Assembly: GCF_963259705.1 (NCBI RefSeq)
Contig: NC_081844.1
Coordinates: forward strand, 43,093,341-43,157,340
Reading direction: 5' to 3'
DNA length: 64,000 nucleotides
Origin: Myotis daubentonii
Taxonomy: Eukaryota > Chordata > Mammalia > Chiroptera > Vespertilionidae
Both the position numbers and the translations under genes were made by a program. The notes beneath the pieces were generated by a model. The model had not been told where the DNA came from and searched no databases. It saw only the letters and a program-made list of their open reading frames with translations. Below, one piece after another: positions 1 through 11,922 of this stretch (positions are counted from its first letter, which is position 1; every line of letters begins with the position of its first letter).

Positions 1-600
1 CGGAGCTGAATATATTTCTGAGTTGTCTGAAATGAATACACACGTGCCTTCCGATATTTCAAACTCATGTATTTATTGGGTGGGTTCTCACAAACCACTG
101 TGTTTTTAGCTAGCACCATGATAGGTATTATGAAAGATACAGAAGCAATGCTTTTTTATCCAGCTGTTTTATTTGGAGATGAATTACAAGAACGTAGACA
201 CTAAAAATGGTGAAAACGAAAATAGGTAAAATGTGGGGTCCTGGAGCACAGGAGACTTTCAAGAGGAGGGATAATTCAGAAGAAATAAAAGACACTGTCT
301 TGTCCTTGACGAGTCTACAGTCTGGTTGTTCAGAAAACACAAACTGAAAATTATAAGAAAGATTAGAGGACAATGCATCATGATAGTAACTTCAAGGTAG
401 AGGTCACAAATACAGTATGAGCTCAGAGGAGAGGGAGAGGCAGGACTAAGTTTTAGATAAAAAGGTGATGGGACCTGGACAATGAATGGAGAAACTTTGA
501 GGAGTTATCAGGAAGTGAAGGACTTAGGGGACAGGATGTCGAGCACAATGGCTCCACACCAGTCTGGTTGGAGATGGAAAACCCATGACTCAGGCAGAAA
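1..600. other. Unannotated intergenic DNA
   Basis: No gene, clear transposon or satellite was recognised. Open frames are short and lack family resemblance. Confidence 0.5.
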
Positions 601-616
601 TGTGGGATTTTTGTTG

Positions 617-658
<42 letters not shown>

Positions 659-955
659 TTAGTTTAGGCCAGGTACTAAGAAATGTGTGTGTGTGTGTGT
701 GGGGGGGGGAGGTTGCAGAAATGTGTATTTTTTTTGTAGTTTAGGCCAAGAATGTGTGTGTGTGGGGGTTTTTTTGTTTTTGTTTTTTGTTTTGGTTTGG
801 TTTTTTTGTTTGTTTGCTTGTCTGTTTTTGTTAGTTTAGGCCAGGTATTAAGAAACCTGTTGATGTTTTTCAGAAATGTGTATATATATTTTTAGGAATG
901 TGTATTTATTTATTTTGTAGTTAGTTTAGGCCAGGTACTGAGAAGTCATGAAAGC
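601..955. repeat. (GT)n tract with four diverged copies of a 'GTTAGTTTAGGCCAGGTA' unit
   Basis: A pure GT run (about 621-656) is followed by imperfect copies of a unit centred on TAGTTTAGGCCAGGTACTAAGAA near 657, 738, 830 and 919. Most copies are followed by an AAATGTGTAT-type GT or T-rich stretch. Spacing is irregular (about 80-95 bp), so this is a decayed minisatellite with a microsatellite inside each unit. No coding signal is present. Confidence 0.75.
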
Positions 956-2921
956 CAAGCAGAAGTATTTACGTACCTTGATGCTGTGAAGGTTTCCTGA
1001 TACAGAAGTGACCTGCAACAGCCTGTAAGATGAGGAGCAGGGAGTTAGGGAGTCAGGGACAGCATGAAGAGGTGGGGGCCTATACCATGGGGGAGAGGGG
1101 AGTGCAGAGGGAATGATGAGGAAAGTAAAGCGAGAAGAGACGTTTTTGGAAAAAAAGTTAATTGGTGGCTGAATGAATATAGGAAATGGAACGATGAAAC
1201 CAGAATCACACCTGCCATCTCCATCAAGACGAGCCTTTGAGGGGGTGCAGGCACTGGATGGAGAGTATTTCCAGGTAAAAATGGTAAATTTTATTTTGGA
1301 AATATTGAGTTTGAAATGATTGCAGGAGTTTAAACAGTAAATGCCTATAGGCAGCTGAAAATACAGACTTTAAGTTAAAGAAGGTTGACAGTGAGAAAAA
1401 ATCTCAACTGGGTGATTCTGAACTCCTTCAAGGAGAGGGGGACCAAAGGCTGCTTCTGGGGAAGGTCATGGGCAGGCGCCTGCGTGGAGGGTACATCACA
1501 CAGCACTTCCTTCCGGCAAGAGCAGGAGGGCAGGAGGGGGCGGTGGGGGGGGGGTCAGGATAAGTCAGACATCCAAGAACCAGGAGAGCTGCTCCAGGAA
1601 TGGTCAACAGGATCCATCACAGCAGAGAGAGGAACTGAGGAAGTTCCTATTTCCCAATTTCCTCACACATCACTGACAATCCCAACTGAATCCCCAAACG
1701 GGATGTTGCATTTGACATTCTGAGAAATTCTGCTCAGAATGCTTTGGAACCGAACCAAGAAGTTCTTGGCAGCTGTCCTGACCCCTTTCCCTCCTCTGTT
1801 TAAAAAAAGAAAAGAAAAAGAAAAAAAAAGGAAGAAAGAGGGAGGATAGGGAGGAAGGGAGAGAGAAAGAGAAGGAGGGAGGGAAGAAAAGAAGGAGGAA
1901 GCTATTCCTCTTGTGGAAAAGAATGTAAAGATCGTGTAGACCCAATCCAAGTGGAAATAAACGTTCTGTGCTCTTACAATGTGATTGTGAATGACATGTA
2001 AATCCTGCTGGCAGGGCATATGGGGACTAACATATAAAAAGATGTCTTTAAAAATCATATAAAAATCTAATTGAACACAGCACGGTATTTGCTATGTAAA
2101 CATGACAGTGTTTTCCGTGCATTGATTTTTCTTCTGCAAAATAAGAACATATCACTTATGAGCCCCCAGGCCTCCTGGGCTGTTCCTACAACTGCGTGCA
2201 GAGGTCTTACGTCCCTGGTGCATACGAGGAGCAAGTTCGGCAAGTGCTTGGTGCTGCGGACGCTTACAAGCATTTCCACTTGCTGCTTGGATTCCCATCT
2301 TGGCCGGTTCGCTTTATGCGATTTTCCCCATCTCTAATCGTTTTCTCTGCGTCTTAGATTATATCGCTCACTCTGGGCCCGTGGCCACGGGGAGGGAGGG
2401 AACACACGCTGTTGTTGGCTCTGCAGGGCTCCTGATGTCTGTTAACTCTGCTGGTGATTTTTCAAGATCAAGAACACAGGGTGACTTGGAACAATGTTCC
2501 CTTCCTGACAGGACAGAATGAGAAGTGCCCGGGATTGTCTGTGTTTCTTCCTTGCAGAAAGAAAACATCCTGGGAGCCGGTCCTCGAAGATAGTGGGTCC
2601 AGACCGTGGATCCCTGTGCCTCAGATTGCCACGCGTGCTCCCCTTGCTAACGCTGGGGGACCAAAGCTGCCCCTGGGAGCTGGCTGGGCACCGGCTGGGA
2701 GGTGTCACCTGAAGTGACCCCAGATTCTCCCCAGCAGCCCATGTTTGTAGCGACTCCATCTGTTCCCTCTGCCCTGGTTGATAGCTTATCACACACAACC
2801 GTGCAATCGCAGGGGACCTCGGGTGTCACAGGGGATCATTCTACCCAGTAGACCAGGTGGCGTGGAGGGTTGGACTGTAAAGCACAGTCTTCTTGCAAAC
2901 TCAAGTCCTCCCAGGCCCAGC
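956..2921. other. Unannotated intergenic DNA with a polypurine tract
   Basis: No exon or recognised transposon was found. Positions 1801-1905 form an A/G-rich tract (GAAGGAGGGAGGGAAG-like) that also explains the Ser/Leu/Phe-rich frame on the opposite strand. The open frames between 2067 and 2830 overlap on both strands and match nothing I know. Confidence 0.5.
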
Positions 2922-3010
2922 TCTCCTCCTCCTCCTCCTCCTCCTCCTCCTCCTCCTCCTCCTCCTCCTCCTCCTCCTCCTCCTCCTCCTCCTCCTCCAC
3001 CTCCTCCTCC
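2922..3010. repeat. (TCC)n trinucleotide microsatellite, about 88 bp
   Basis: An almost perfect CTC/TCC run with a single CAC interruption near 2998-3000. It creates long poly-Pro, poly-Leu and poly-Gly frames that are not genes. Pure polypurine/polypyrimidine mirror tracts of this length can form triplex DNA; that is general knowledge and not shown here. Confidence 0.95.
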
Positions 3011-3117
3011 GCTGGCAGGTAACTGCCAGGTGTCAGTGCGGAAAGCTGCTGAGGGGGCTGCGGTGCTGTGATTTGTAATAAGAAATATATTATTGGTTTT
3101 CGTCCCCATTGCTGTCA

Positions 3118-3925
3118 GAGAGCTCCTAAAACCCTTGAAATTTCCTAAGTGGTGAGAGCAACAAAGGTGTCTCTTATTGTGTTAATGAGGTGACTTTGGG
3201 AGGCTGTTAAGGATGCGGCTGGCTGCCAGTGAAGCCAACCCTGCGATTAGAGAGCTGGAACTTTTAGTCCCACCCCCCGAACTTCAGGAGGGGCGGGGCT
3301 AGAGGTAGACTCAATCACCAGTGGCCAATGATATAATCAATCATGCCTATGTAATGAGGCCTCCATAAAAGCCCCGGGTTTGTAGCACGGCTGGGTTAGT
3401 GAACGCGTGAAGGTTTGAGGAGAGTGGCGCACCTGGGGGTGGCATGGAAGCTCCAGGTCCTTGCCCCAGATCTTGCTCTTTGAATATCTTCCATCCGGCT
3501 GCTCCTGCATTAGATCATTTGATAAGAAACCAGTAATCTAGTAAGTAAAATGTTGCCGAGTTCTGTGAGCCACTCTTGCAAATAAATCGAACCCAAGGAG
3601 GAATTTGTTGGAACCTCCGACTTGTAGCCCGTTGGTCACAAGCACCGCTACTAACCTGGGCTTGCACGGCTGGTGTGTGAAGCAGGGAGGAGGGCCCAGT
3701 CTTGCAGGACGGAACCCTTTACCTGTGGAATCTGACACCGTCCCCCTGTAGATAGCGTCAGAGTTGAATTGAGTTCTTGGACGCCCTGCTGGTCCCTGAA
3801 AATTGCTTGGTGTTGTGTAGAGAGCACCTCCCTCCCCACTTCCCCAGCACACACATTGGGATTGGGTCCTGAGACCTAGATGAGGCCCACCTGGAAACTC
3901 TCCTTTGTAATGACTCATTCGGAAT
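3118..3925 (+). mobile_element. Old LTR of an endogenous retrovirus, MER21-like (ERVL class)
   Basis: The segment reads like a mammalian ERVL solo LTR. It has a TATA-like CCATAAAAGCCCC (about 3361), the phrase GAGTGGCGCACCTGG, then TTCTGTGAGCCACTC and an AATAAATCGAACCC poly-A signal region (about 3580), and a long diverged 3' part with GTAGATAGCGTCAGAGTTGA (about 3750). The family name is from memory and the edges are approximate. No retroviral coding sequence follows, so it is probably a solitary LTR. Confidence 0.5.
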
Positions 3926-4127
3926 GCGAGCTAAACGGTCTCTAGGTGTTTGTGCTGCTTCTCTCAGTATTCTTTGAAAGGGGCCAGTTATTCTGGTATC
4001 TCAGGTTGGTCTCCTCTGCACTTCAGTCTTTTCAAACGAATAGACTTTTGTCTGTTGTTATTTTGCTTGTCCTTCGAGAGGGGAGTCGATGTATATCTGA
4101 TAATGGGAACTGAGATAGGTTCTTTTA

Positions 4128-4385
4128 TTTATTATTTTTTTATTTTTGTTAATCCTCACTTGAGGATATTTTTCCATTTGTGGTTTTGTTTTTTTAGGGA
4201 GAGTGGAAGAGAGAGGAAAAGTCAGAGAGAAACATTGATGTGAGAGAAACACATCGATTGGTTGCCTCCTGCATGAGCCCCAACCAGGGCCTGGGCCGGG
4301 GAGAAGCCTGCAACTGAGGTATGTGCCCAGGACCCTTTAGTCCACAGGCTGACGATCTATCCACTGAGCCAAACCGGCTAGGACT
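4128..4385 (-). mobile_element. Ves SINE, reverse orientation
   Basis: Read on the minus strand it starts with CCTAGCCGGTTTGGCTCAGTG (tRNA-like head with A and B boxes), continues through GCAGGAGGCAACCAATCGATG, and ends in an A-rich tail with ATATCCTCAAGTGAGGATTA. It is flanked by GTTCTTTTA at 4119-4127 and 4386-4394, a 9-bp target duplication. Confidence 0.9.
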
Positions 4386-4394
4386 GTTCTTTTA

Positions 4395-7300
4395 GAATGG
4401 TGTGGATTCTGCTGCAAACCTTTGGGAGATGGGAAATGTTTATATTTGCTGTAGTTTTTTTTTGACATCTTACAGATAAGGATGAGACGTGGAGGGTTGT
4501 AGTACCAAAGGCCATATCTTCCAGGCCTAAAGATTTCAGGGAGGAATAACATGACCCATTCCATCCCCAGAGAGCAAACGTTCAAGAGCAAGCCCTCCAA
4601 CCCCACCCCTCTGCCCCGTCAACTTCCCATAATGACAGGAAATCCAGAGGTCAGTCTTGTTGAAATGCTCCAACTCTTTTCTTCATAACTATCTGAGTTT
4701 CCTAGTAGTTTGGTGTGGAGGTAGGTCCAGATGGGCTGGATCCCATGTCAGTAAGTGAGTAGGGTGGAGAGGAACTGCTGACTGAACATGGCCTTGCTAT
4801 GTCCAGATCCCAGAGCTGGACAAAGCTCTGAACCCACCTAGTGGCCTAGGGTATTCAGGAGAGAGGCAGTACCTCCTGCAGACATTGATCTCAGTTTGTA
4901 CTCCATTTCTCCAGTCTTCCTGGCCAGGAGGTTAAGATGTTGCACATTCCCTTCACCGCAGGGAAGGAGGCTCCCAGCCACACTGGCCCAGGGGCTTTCA
5001 GTCAACCTCCTTTGATTCCTTGTCCGCTGTGAGTGCAGGGTGGGAGAGGAGGGTGGTGAGCACCAGCAGCTAAGGCGTTGGGACTGGTGGGGTATTCTCA
5101 GTAGAAGGGGATGGAGTAGGGATTGAAGTTTTCCCTAAGTTTTGTATGTCTGTAGAGCAAAGCCCTTGTAGGAGCTCTGGAGCCAGGCTTAGTTGTGGGG
5201 ACCTCAATCCCTCCTAGGCCCAAGCCCAGAGTGTTGCCTGCCTTAGTGACCAACTCTTTCACCATAAGCACATTTGCCCGAGGGGCATAAGCCCATCCAG
5301 GGGAGCGGCCACCGCTTTGTGCAGTTGCAGGGAGCACCATCTCCCATCATGTGTGTGAGTGACGCCACAGCAGCACTCCCGGAGCCTGGGTTGGAATGAC
5401 TTGAGCTCACCACTCTGTGGACAAGACCGCCCCCACCCTCCTGCACTTCAGGGGTCTCTTTTTTGAGGGCTGGGGTAGCTTTCCTTCCAAACCCTTAAAG
5501 CACAAAGTGTCTTGTGAATTTGCCCCTTTCTCCAGGCAATGTGGATTTGGACCCATGCCTACTCTCCTCTCAGGGTAATCTCTCTCATTCTTACCAAATT
5601 GGGAAATGTCTCAATGCTAATTTCTGGCAGGCTCCACCTTAAAAAGGTGCCCACCACACAAATGTCTCACAGCCATCTGAAGTTACCCAGGGCAGTGCCC
5701 TGGCTCTAATTGCACAGCTGCCTGCATTGGAGCCAGAGTAGAGAGGGTGCTGACTAGCTCATCACCCCATCTGTGCAAAATGTAAGCCCCAAGCACTACA
5801 GCCAGATGTCCCTGGCATGCAATCCAGCATCTGGTAACTTCTAAGAGGTCTCACTGGGGCCAGTTGTCCCCGTTCCAACTGCCCAGTGGCCTCATCTCCG
5901 GCCTCACCGCACCCTTACCCAAACCAGAAAGGTTGGTCAGTTCCCACTGGGAGTGGCTGCCCTTCTCTCAGACAGGACCTTCCCCTCTGACACCATGGGT
6001 CATGGCCTGGTTGATCCTCCTTTTTCTCTGGTCTTGACCACAATCTATGTCAAAGAAACTCCTCTGTTTTTGGCATGGGGATCGCACTGTCCTACTGTGA
6101 GCCGAATAGAGGTTTAACCACGTTGTTTTCTTGAGGTCATTTCAAGGAGAATTTAGAGGAGTGAGGGACATTCTGGACTTGCTGGTTCTTCTGGAGGACT
6201 TTATGGAACCTACTTCTGCAGAGGAAGCATCACAGGTCTGCCAAGGAGCACTGGTCACTTCCTAGACTCTTGTCTCGAATTCCTTACAATGACCTAACCT
6301 CACACGTCTCTGAATCTCCACCCCTGGAACTCTAGAATGAACTCTGAAATGAGTTCACTCTCAGAAAGCCCTTATGGGCAGGTTCTGCAGGTTTGAATTG
6401 AAAAGTAGGCAGAATTAAAGAAAGTGTGCCCTCCAGGAAGTAGCAATCTCAGAGAACCTGGTTTGACTAAATAGAAAAATGAAACACTTAGTTAAAGCAA
6501 TTGAGTGAGAACTGACTGTGCATGTTTTAAAACTATAAAAGAAAAATGTCTTCTACCATCCGGTGATTGGGTATCACCTCTGAGCAATCATGAAAAGTAA
6601 CAGGGTGTCAGTGGGCGGCCAGGAGATGGGTAGGGGATGGTGTGCTTCTGTCTCCTCTAGGCTTTCTCCCGCCTTCTCTTCCTCCCTCTTCCTCCCCCAC
6701 CCTCTGGCGATTATTCTCTCAACTTCCTTTTTTTTTCTTCCCTCTGTGCACTTTGTTCTTTAGGAATTAAATAGAAGTCTGGCAATTTGGGATTCAAATT
6801 GCTAGTTTGCGGCTTCAACAAATTTCACAGGAATTGTGGAGAATATAAAAAATTCAGAGGTATATGGAGTATTTAATCATATTACCCTGGATAGAATCGT
6901 TCTCCTTGAAAACAACCTCTCTCCTGTTTTCTCACCTGCCTCATTCTCCTCCTCCTTTCTTAGGCATTTCTCTTTCTCACTTCCAACCACATTTCTAATG
7001 GTTTGAATATTTCTTTATAACAGAATAGTGGCTATTTGTACACAAACTAATTGATCTTAATATAATAATTGTAAGATTGATGATTCCAAGTAACCAGTTG
7101 AAATAATCTTGCAAATGCTTTAGTTATCCAAAGATATGTCAACTGCATGAAGTGAGACTAACAGGTGACGTTTAATGAAGTTAAATAAGGCCCGGATGAC
7201 ATAAACCCCCTTTAACAAGTCCTTCATATTTTTTCCGTGGTGGAATCTAAGTACACGCTAATAGCAATGAAGTCCAAATGGCCAGAAGGTGTGCTTGGGA

Positions 7301-8236
7301 CACGTTATAGTTGTTGGTTTTGCCCCACCACATTTATGAGGTGCACACTATGAAAAAAAGTGTGTTTAGACTTGAGGGTATGGGGTCTTGTGCAGACATT
7401 TGACATTGCAGACAAGATGGGCTAAGCCTTGCCTTGATCTTCAGGGATGTGGACAGGCTTTGAGGGCATCCTGTAATGTAAGCTGATAGTGCCGTCTTCA
7501 AAAATAACAGAGCATGGAATTCCTCAACTCTTGCTTTACTTCTGTGTTCTCAAGGTAGAATGTGCTTCAAACTAAAAAGTGCAAATCCAATCTATGAGAG
7601 GGTTGTGTGAAAGCATTTTCCTGGTCAGGAGAATTGGATCCTAGGATGTTGAGAGAATTTGCAGAAGTGATTGAGAAATCTTTGGGATAATCTCTGAGGA
7701 ATCATGAAAACGAAGAGAGCCACAAGAAATGGGAAAATGTTCACTGTAACTTTCAAAAAGAGAAAGAAGCCAGGTTCTAGAAACTGTGTGTTACTGAGCT
7801 TGGTATTGATCCTCAGTTGGAGTCTTGAAGAGAATGCTAGGAGGTGGTTTCTGAGCTCTTGGGAAGGGAAGCAGTGCTTATGAAGAGCCAGCACAAGATC
7901 ACTAAAAATAAATTGTGTCAGACTGTTTTCATCTCCTTCCTTGACAGGATGATTGGACTGACAAACCTGTAAATGAGATTGATAGAATGTGTCTACATGC
8001 CAGGAAGGAATCTGACATGTTCACTCCAGTACCATGGGGAGAAGGTAGAGAAGCAGGGTATTACTCACTGTGTTTATGTCACAAACACCAGAAACAAATT
8101 CTAGATATTTTCAGCAAAGAAATGGATTTTATTCAAGGATACAGGGCCCCTTGTAGACTCTCCAGAAGGGCTAGACAACCAGGCTTGGACATCACACGTC
8201 AGAACCACATCCCAAAACCACAGAAAGGGTCTGATG
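4395..8236. other. Unannotated 3.8-kb intergenic stretch
   Basis: I recognised no exon, young transposon or satellite. Base composition and short frames look like unique intergenic sequence. Part of 8060-8200 (CACCAGAAACAAATTCTAG, then GGATTTTATTCAAGGATAC) has the flavour of an old interspersed repeat, but I cannot name it. Confidence 0.45.
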
Positions 8237-8253
8237 AGGACATGACAGCTTTT

Positions 8254-8404
8254 TTAAAAAAAATCTTTATTGTTAAGAGTATTACAGATGTCCCTCTTTT
8301 CCCCCACATTGCCCCCCTCCACTTAGTTCCTGTCCTGCCCCAGGCCTTCACCACCCTATTGTCTGTATCCATAAGTAATACATATAAGATCTTTGGTAAT
8401 CTCT
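8254..8404 (-). mobile_element. Short L1-type 3'-end retrocopy with 17-bp target duplication
   Basis: About 150 bp bounded by identical copies of AGGACATGACAGCTTTT at 8237-8253 and 8405-8421. On the minus strand it ends with AATAAAGATTTTTTTTAAAAAA-like sequence, a poly-A signal and tail. The body (C-rich on +, GTCCCTCTTTTCCCCC, then CACCCTATTGTCTGTATCC) resembles the 3' ends of bat L1 elements, also seen near 23,740 and 33,180. Severe 5' truncation is typical of L1 reverse transcription. Confidence 0.75.
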
Positions 8405-8421
8405 AGGACATGACAGCTTTT

Positions 8422-9894
8422 CAGCACTGGCATGAACACCACTGCTCGTATTGCTGACACCACTGCTCCTGATGTCTGGGAAAGGGCGGAAAACTGACCC
8501 CGCCCTCTGCCAGCGGAGAAGCCTTCAAGTCCCAACTGCTTTGCATCTCTAGTTCCTGGGTCAAAGTTCAGCATGATGCCTCTGATCGGAGAAGCCTAGA
8601 TTGCATACCTATACCCTAGCTGCAAAGGAAGCAGGGAAACCCAGTAGTGACATTTTTCACCTTTCACCTGGGAGGTGGTCTCTGCCTTCTCACAGACTCA
8701 CAAGGTAGATAGTTGCCCCAGATGGAAAAGGGGTTCAGATGATGGCTGCCATAGAGAATGGCTAATGTTCTCCTCACAGGGGTTGAAGAATAGGGTAATT
8801 GGGTAGGTTTACACATGGTTAAGGAATCATACTAAAGGTCGCTAACTTAATCACTCCTTTTTAATATAAAAGAAGGTTTTTAATTGACATACCACAGGAC
8901 TCTGCATTTCTGTGCTGCACAAGATTTTTTTTTTAAATCAGTGGCTTGGCCAAAGACAGAAAATATGCTTATTTTATTTGCAGGTGACATGGAGCTAGAG
9001 CAGAATGCTAATACATCCAAAGGCAAAATCAGAATTGCAAAAGATCTCTAAAGTCTGAACCGACCAGCCCAAACTTCAAGACCAGTCTATCGGTAGTAAA
9101 TGGCAGGCTCTGTTTTGGGGTTTGAAAAATTCAGCTACTCAAATACCTAGGTGCTGCTAAGAAACAAGCCATAGTTGAATGTGTTTGCCAAGAAAGCTAA
9201 TTAAACCCTAGACTGTGTGAATAGATGCATAGCATTTAGGACAAAGCCTGCCTCGCTCTGCACCTAATAGAACAGAGCTGAGCACTGTGCAGGCTGTGAG
9301 CACAGCGTCTACGAGGGACCTGACCAGCTGGAGGGTGTGTGGAGGGGAGCAGCAGGATGGTAAGCCGTGTCGGACCCCGGGACAGGAAGAATGGTCACAG
9401 AAACGGAGGGAGGTTGGCCTGTGATGAAAGGCCTTCAAGGGAGGGATAAGATACAGGCTTATGTTATTTTGTTGCACGCCTACAAATGTGGGTGGTTGTT
9501 TTTTGTTTTTTACAAATTGAAGGCAAGGCCCTCTGCCAGCAAAAAGATTATGACTTGCTTGATTAAGGTTCTTGCTTTATTGTGGTGGTCTGCAACCGAA
9601 CCTGCGATATCTCCAAGGTATGTCTGTGTGGTCACCGATTGATTACCCAAAGAATTCCACCTGGACGAGGCTAAGAGTTATCCCACTGGGTGTCAAGAGG
9701 CAAGCTAAGGCCACTAGTGCAAATGATAGGGAGTCTTCAAGAAGAGGGAGGCTTTTTGTCGGAACTGTCCAAAGCTGAAGAGTCTGTGCTCAGAGGTGGT
9801 GAGTGACCTGTCGTGAAGTGGTCCGGATAAGAGATTGGTGGCCAGCATTTAGAGGTGCTGTTGAGGGGCCTCAAGCTATGCGTAGATTAAATGA
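8422..9894. other. Unannotated intergenic DNA
   Basis: No gene or clear repeat recognised. Confidence 0.45.
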
Positions 9895-10733
9895 ACTTTC
9901 AACTTTTCTTGTTTTAATACTTTCATTAAAATTTTTGTTGAGATAGAATTGATATAACAGGTGTACAGTGTAATGATTCAATATCCTATATAATAAAAGG
10001 CTAATATGCAAATCGACTGAACAGCAGAAAGACTGGTCACTATGAAACGCACTGACCACCAGGGGCCAGGTGCTCAATGTAGGAGCTGCCCCCTGGTGGT
10101 CAGTGTGCTCCCACAGTGGGAACACTGCTCAGCCAGAAGCTGGGCTCACGGGGAGTGGGCCCTAAGCTAGCAGGGGGACAGCCCCCTGAAGGGTCTCAGA
10201 TTGCAAGAGGGCACAGGCCGGGCTGAGGGACGCCCCCCCCCCACCCCCCTGTCCCCAGTGCACAAACGTCATGCATTGGGCCTCTAGTTTGTATGTATTG
10301 TAAAATGGTTACCATAATAAGTCTGGTTAATACTGGTTACCTTACAGAGTTATAAGACATTTTTTCTTATGAGAACTTTTAAGAGCTAATCTCTTAGCAA
10401 CTTTGCAATACACAATGCACTATTAACTATTGTCACCATGATGTACATTATATCCCCATGATCTTTTTGTTTCTTAATTAGAAGTTTGTACCTTTTGATT
10501 TCCTTCACCCATTTTGCCACCACCCTCCTTCCCCTCCCCCCTACCCTCCACCACCTCTGGCAACAAGCAGTCTATTCTCTGTACCTATGAATTCAGTTAA
10601 TTAGTTTTATTTTTATATTTTTAAAGATTCTACAGATAAGTGAGTCCATTGGTATTTACCTTTCTCTGTCTGGCTTATTTTGCTTAGCACATTGTCACAA
10701 ATGGCAGGATTTCCTTCTTATGGCTAAATTATA

Positions 10734-10773
<40 letters not shown>

Positions 10774-11420
10774 TTAACCATTCATCTGTCGATAGACACT
10801 TAGATTCTATGTCTTGGCTATGGTAAATAATGCTGCAGTGATTATGGGGTGCATGTATCTTTTTGAGTTAGTGTTTTCATTTTCTTCTTATGTGTACCCA
10901 GAAGTAGAAATTGCTGGATTATATGGTAGTTCATTTTTAAGTTTTTGAGGAACCTCTATACTGGTTTTCATAATGGCTGTGCCATTTATGTTTCCAATGG
11001 TGCACAAGGGTTCCCTTTTTTCCACATCTTTGCCAACAGTTATTATTTCCTATCTTTTGTATAACTATTGGAACAGGTGTGAGGTGATATCTCACTGTGG
11101 TTTTAATTTGCATTTCTCTAACACTTCGTGATATTGAGCACCTTTTCATGTACCTGTTGGCCATCTGTATGTCTTCTTTGGAAAGCTGTCTATTCAAATC
11201 GTCTGACCACTTTTAAATGGATTATTTGTTTTTTTGCTATTGAGTTGTATGAATTTTTATGCATTTTGAATATAACCCCTTATTAAATATATGATTTGCA
11301 AATATTTCCTCCCATTCAGTAGGTTGCCTTTGCATTTTGTTGATGGTTTCCTATGCCACGCAGAAGCTTTTTAGATTGATGGAGTCCCACTTGCTTACTT
11401 TTGCTTATAACTTATAACTT
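9895..11420 (-). mobile_element. Old L1 LINE, 3' part, reverse orientation
   Basis: The + strand reads as the complement of an L1 3' end: TTGAGATAGAATTGATATAAC and GTAATGATTCAATA at the left (3' UTR), CTTCACCCATTTTGCC, then the ORF2 end with GTGAGGTGATATCTCACTG (about 11,079) and TTTCCTCCCATTCAGTAGG (about 11,308). Frames are broken and it is truncated at its 5' side. It is interrupted by a Helitron at 9984-10,287 and contains a GT microsatellite at 10,736-10,768. Confidence 0.85.
9984..10287 (+). mobile_element. Non-autonomous HeliBat Helitron, 304 bp
   Basis: Begins TCCTATATAATAAAAGGC, continues with the HeliBat sequence GACCACCAGG...CCCCCTGGTGGTC, and ends GTGCACAAACGTCATGCATT hairpin plus GGGCCTCTAG. 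It lies between A (9983) and T (10,288) with no target duplication, as Helitrons do. The joined flanks GATTCAATA + TTTGTATG restore the ordinary L1 sequence. No replication or helicase gene is present, so it needed a partner element to move. Confidence 0.95.
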
Positions 11421-11702
11421 TAAGAGTCTATTTTTTATGAAAATACAAGGTATTCCAAAGGTAAGATAATTAGCTCTAATGTACATGTGATCATTTTAAA
11501 AGATTGTTTAATATAAAAAATGCCTAAAGTTGTCTTGTGGATGACCCGAAGCCTACAAAGATTGCTTATGTACACAGGGACCTCCAAAGGCCGAGTAGAC
11601 ATGCTGTGGGGTGGGGCGCATCGATGGCCAAAGGCAAGGGTCTCCCTGGCCTGTTTGATTTGGGCTCTGTGAGTGTGGGCCCCGAACAGAAAACACATTC
11701 CC

Positions 11703-11907
11703 GCCCTAACTGGTTTGGCTCAGTGGACTGAAGGGTCCCAGGTTCGATTCCGGTCAAGGGCATATACCTTGGTTGTGGGCACATCCCCAGTAGGGGGTGT
11801 GCAGGAGGCAGCTGATTGAGGTTTCTCTCTCTTTGATGTTTCTAATTCTCTACCCCTCTTCCTTCCACTCTGTAAAAAAATCAATAAAATATATTTTAAA
11901 AAGAAAA
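11703..11907 (+). mobile_element. Ves SINE with shortened tRNA-like head
   Basis: Flanked by AGAAAACACATTCCC at 11,688-11,702 and 11,908-11,922. The head CCTAACTGGTTTGGCTCAGTGG jumps directly to ACTGAAGGGTCCCAGG, about 19 bases shorter than other copies here; the B box GGTTCGATTCC remains. Tail ends in AATAAAATATATTTTAAAAAG. Confidence 0.95.
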
Positions 11908-11922
11908 AGAAAACACATTCCC

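Noticed and set aside
2778..3109. Long poly-Pro, poly-Leu and poly-Gly frames on both strands
   Set aside because: They are translations of the TCC microsatellite.
10937..11197. 86-codon minus-strand frame as a gene
   Set aside because: It is part of the broken ORF2 end of an old reverse L1.
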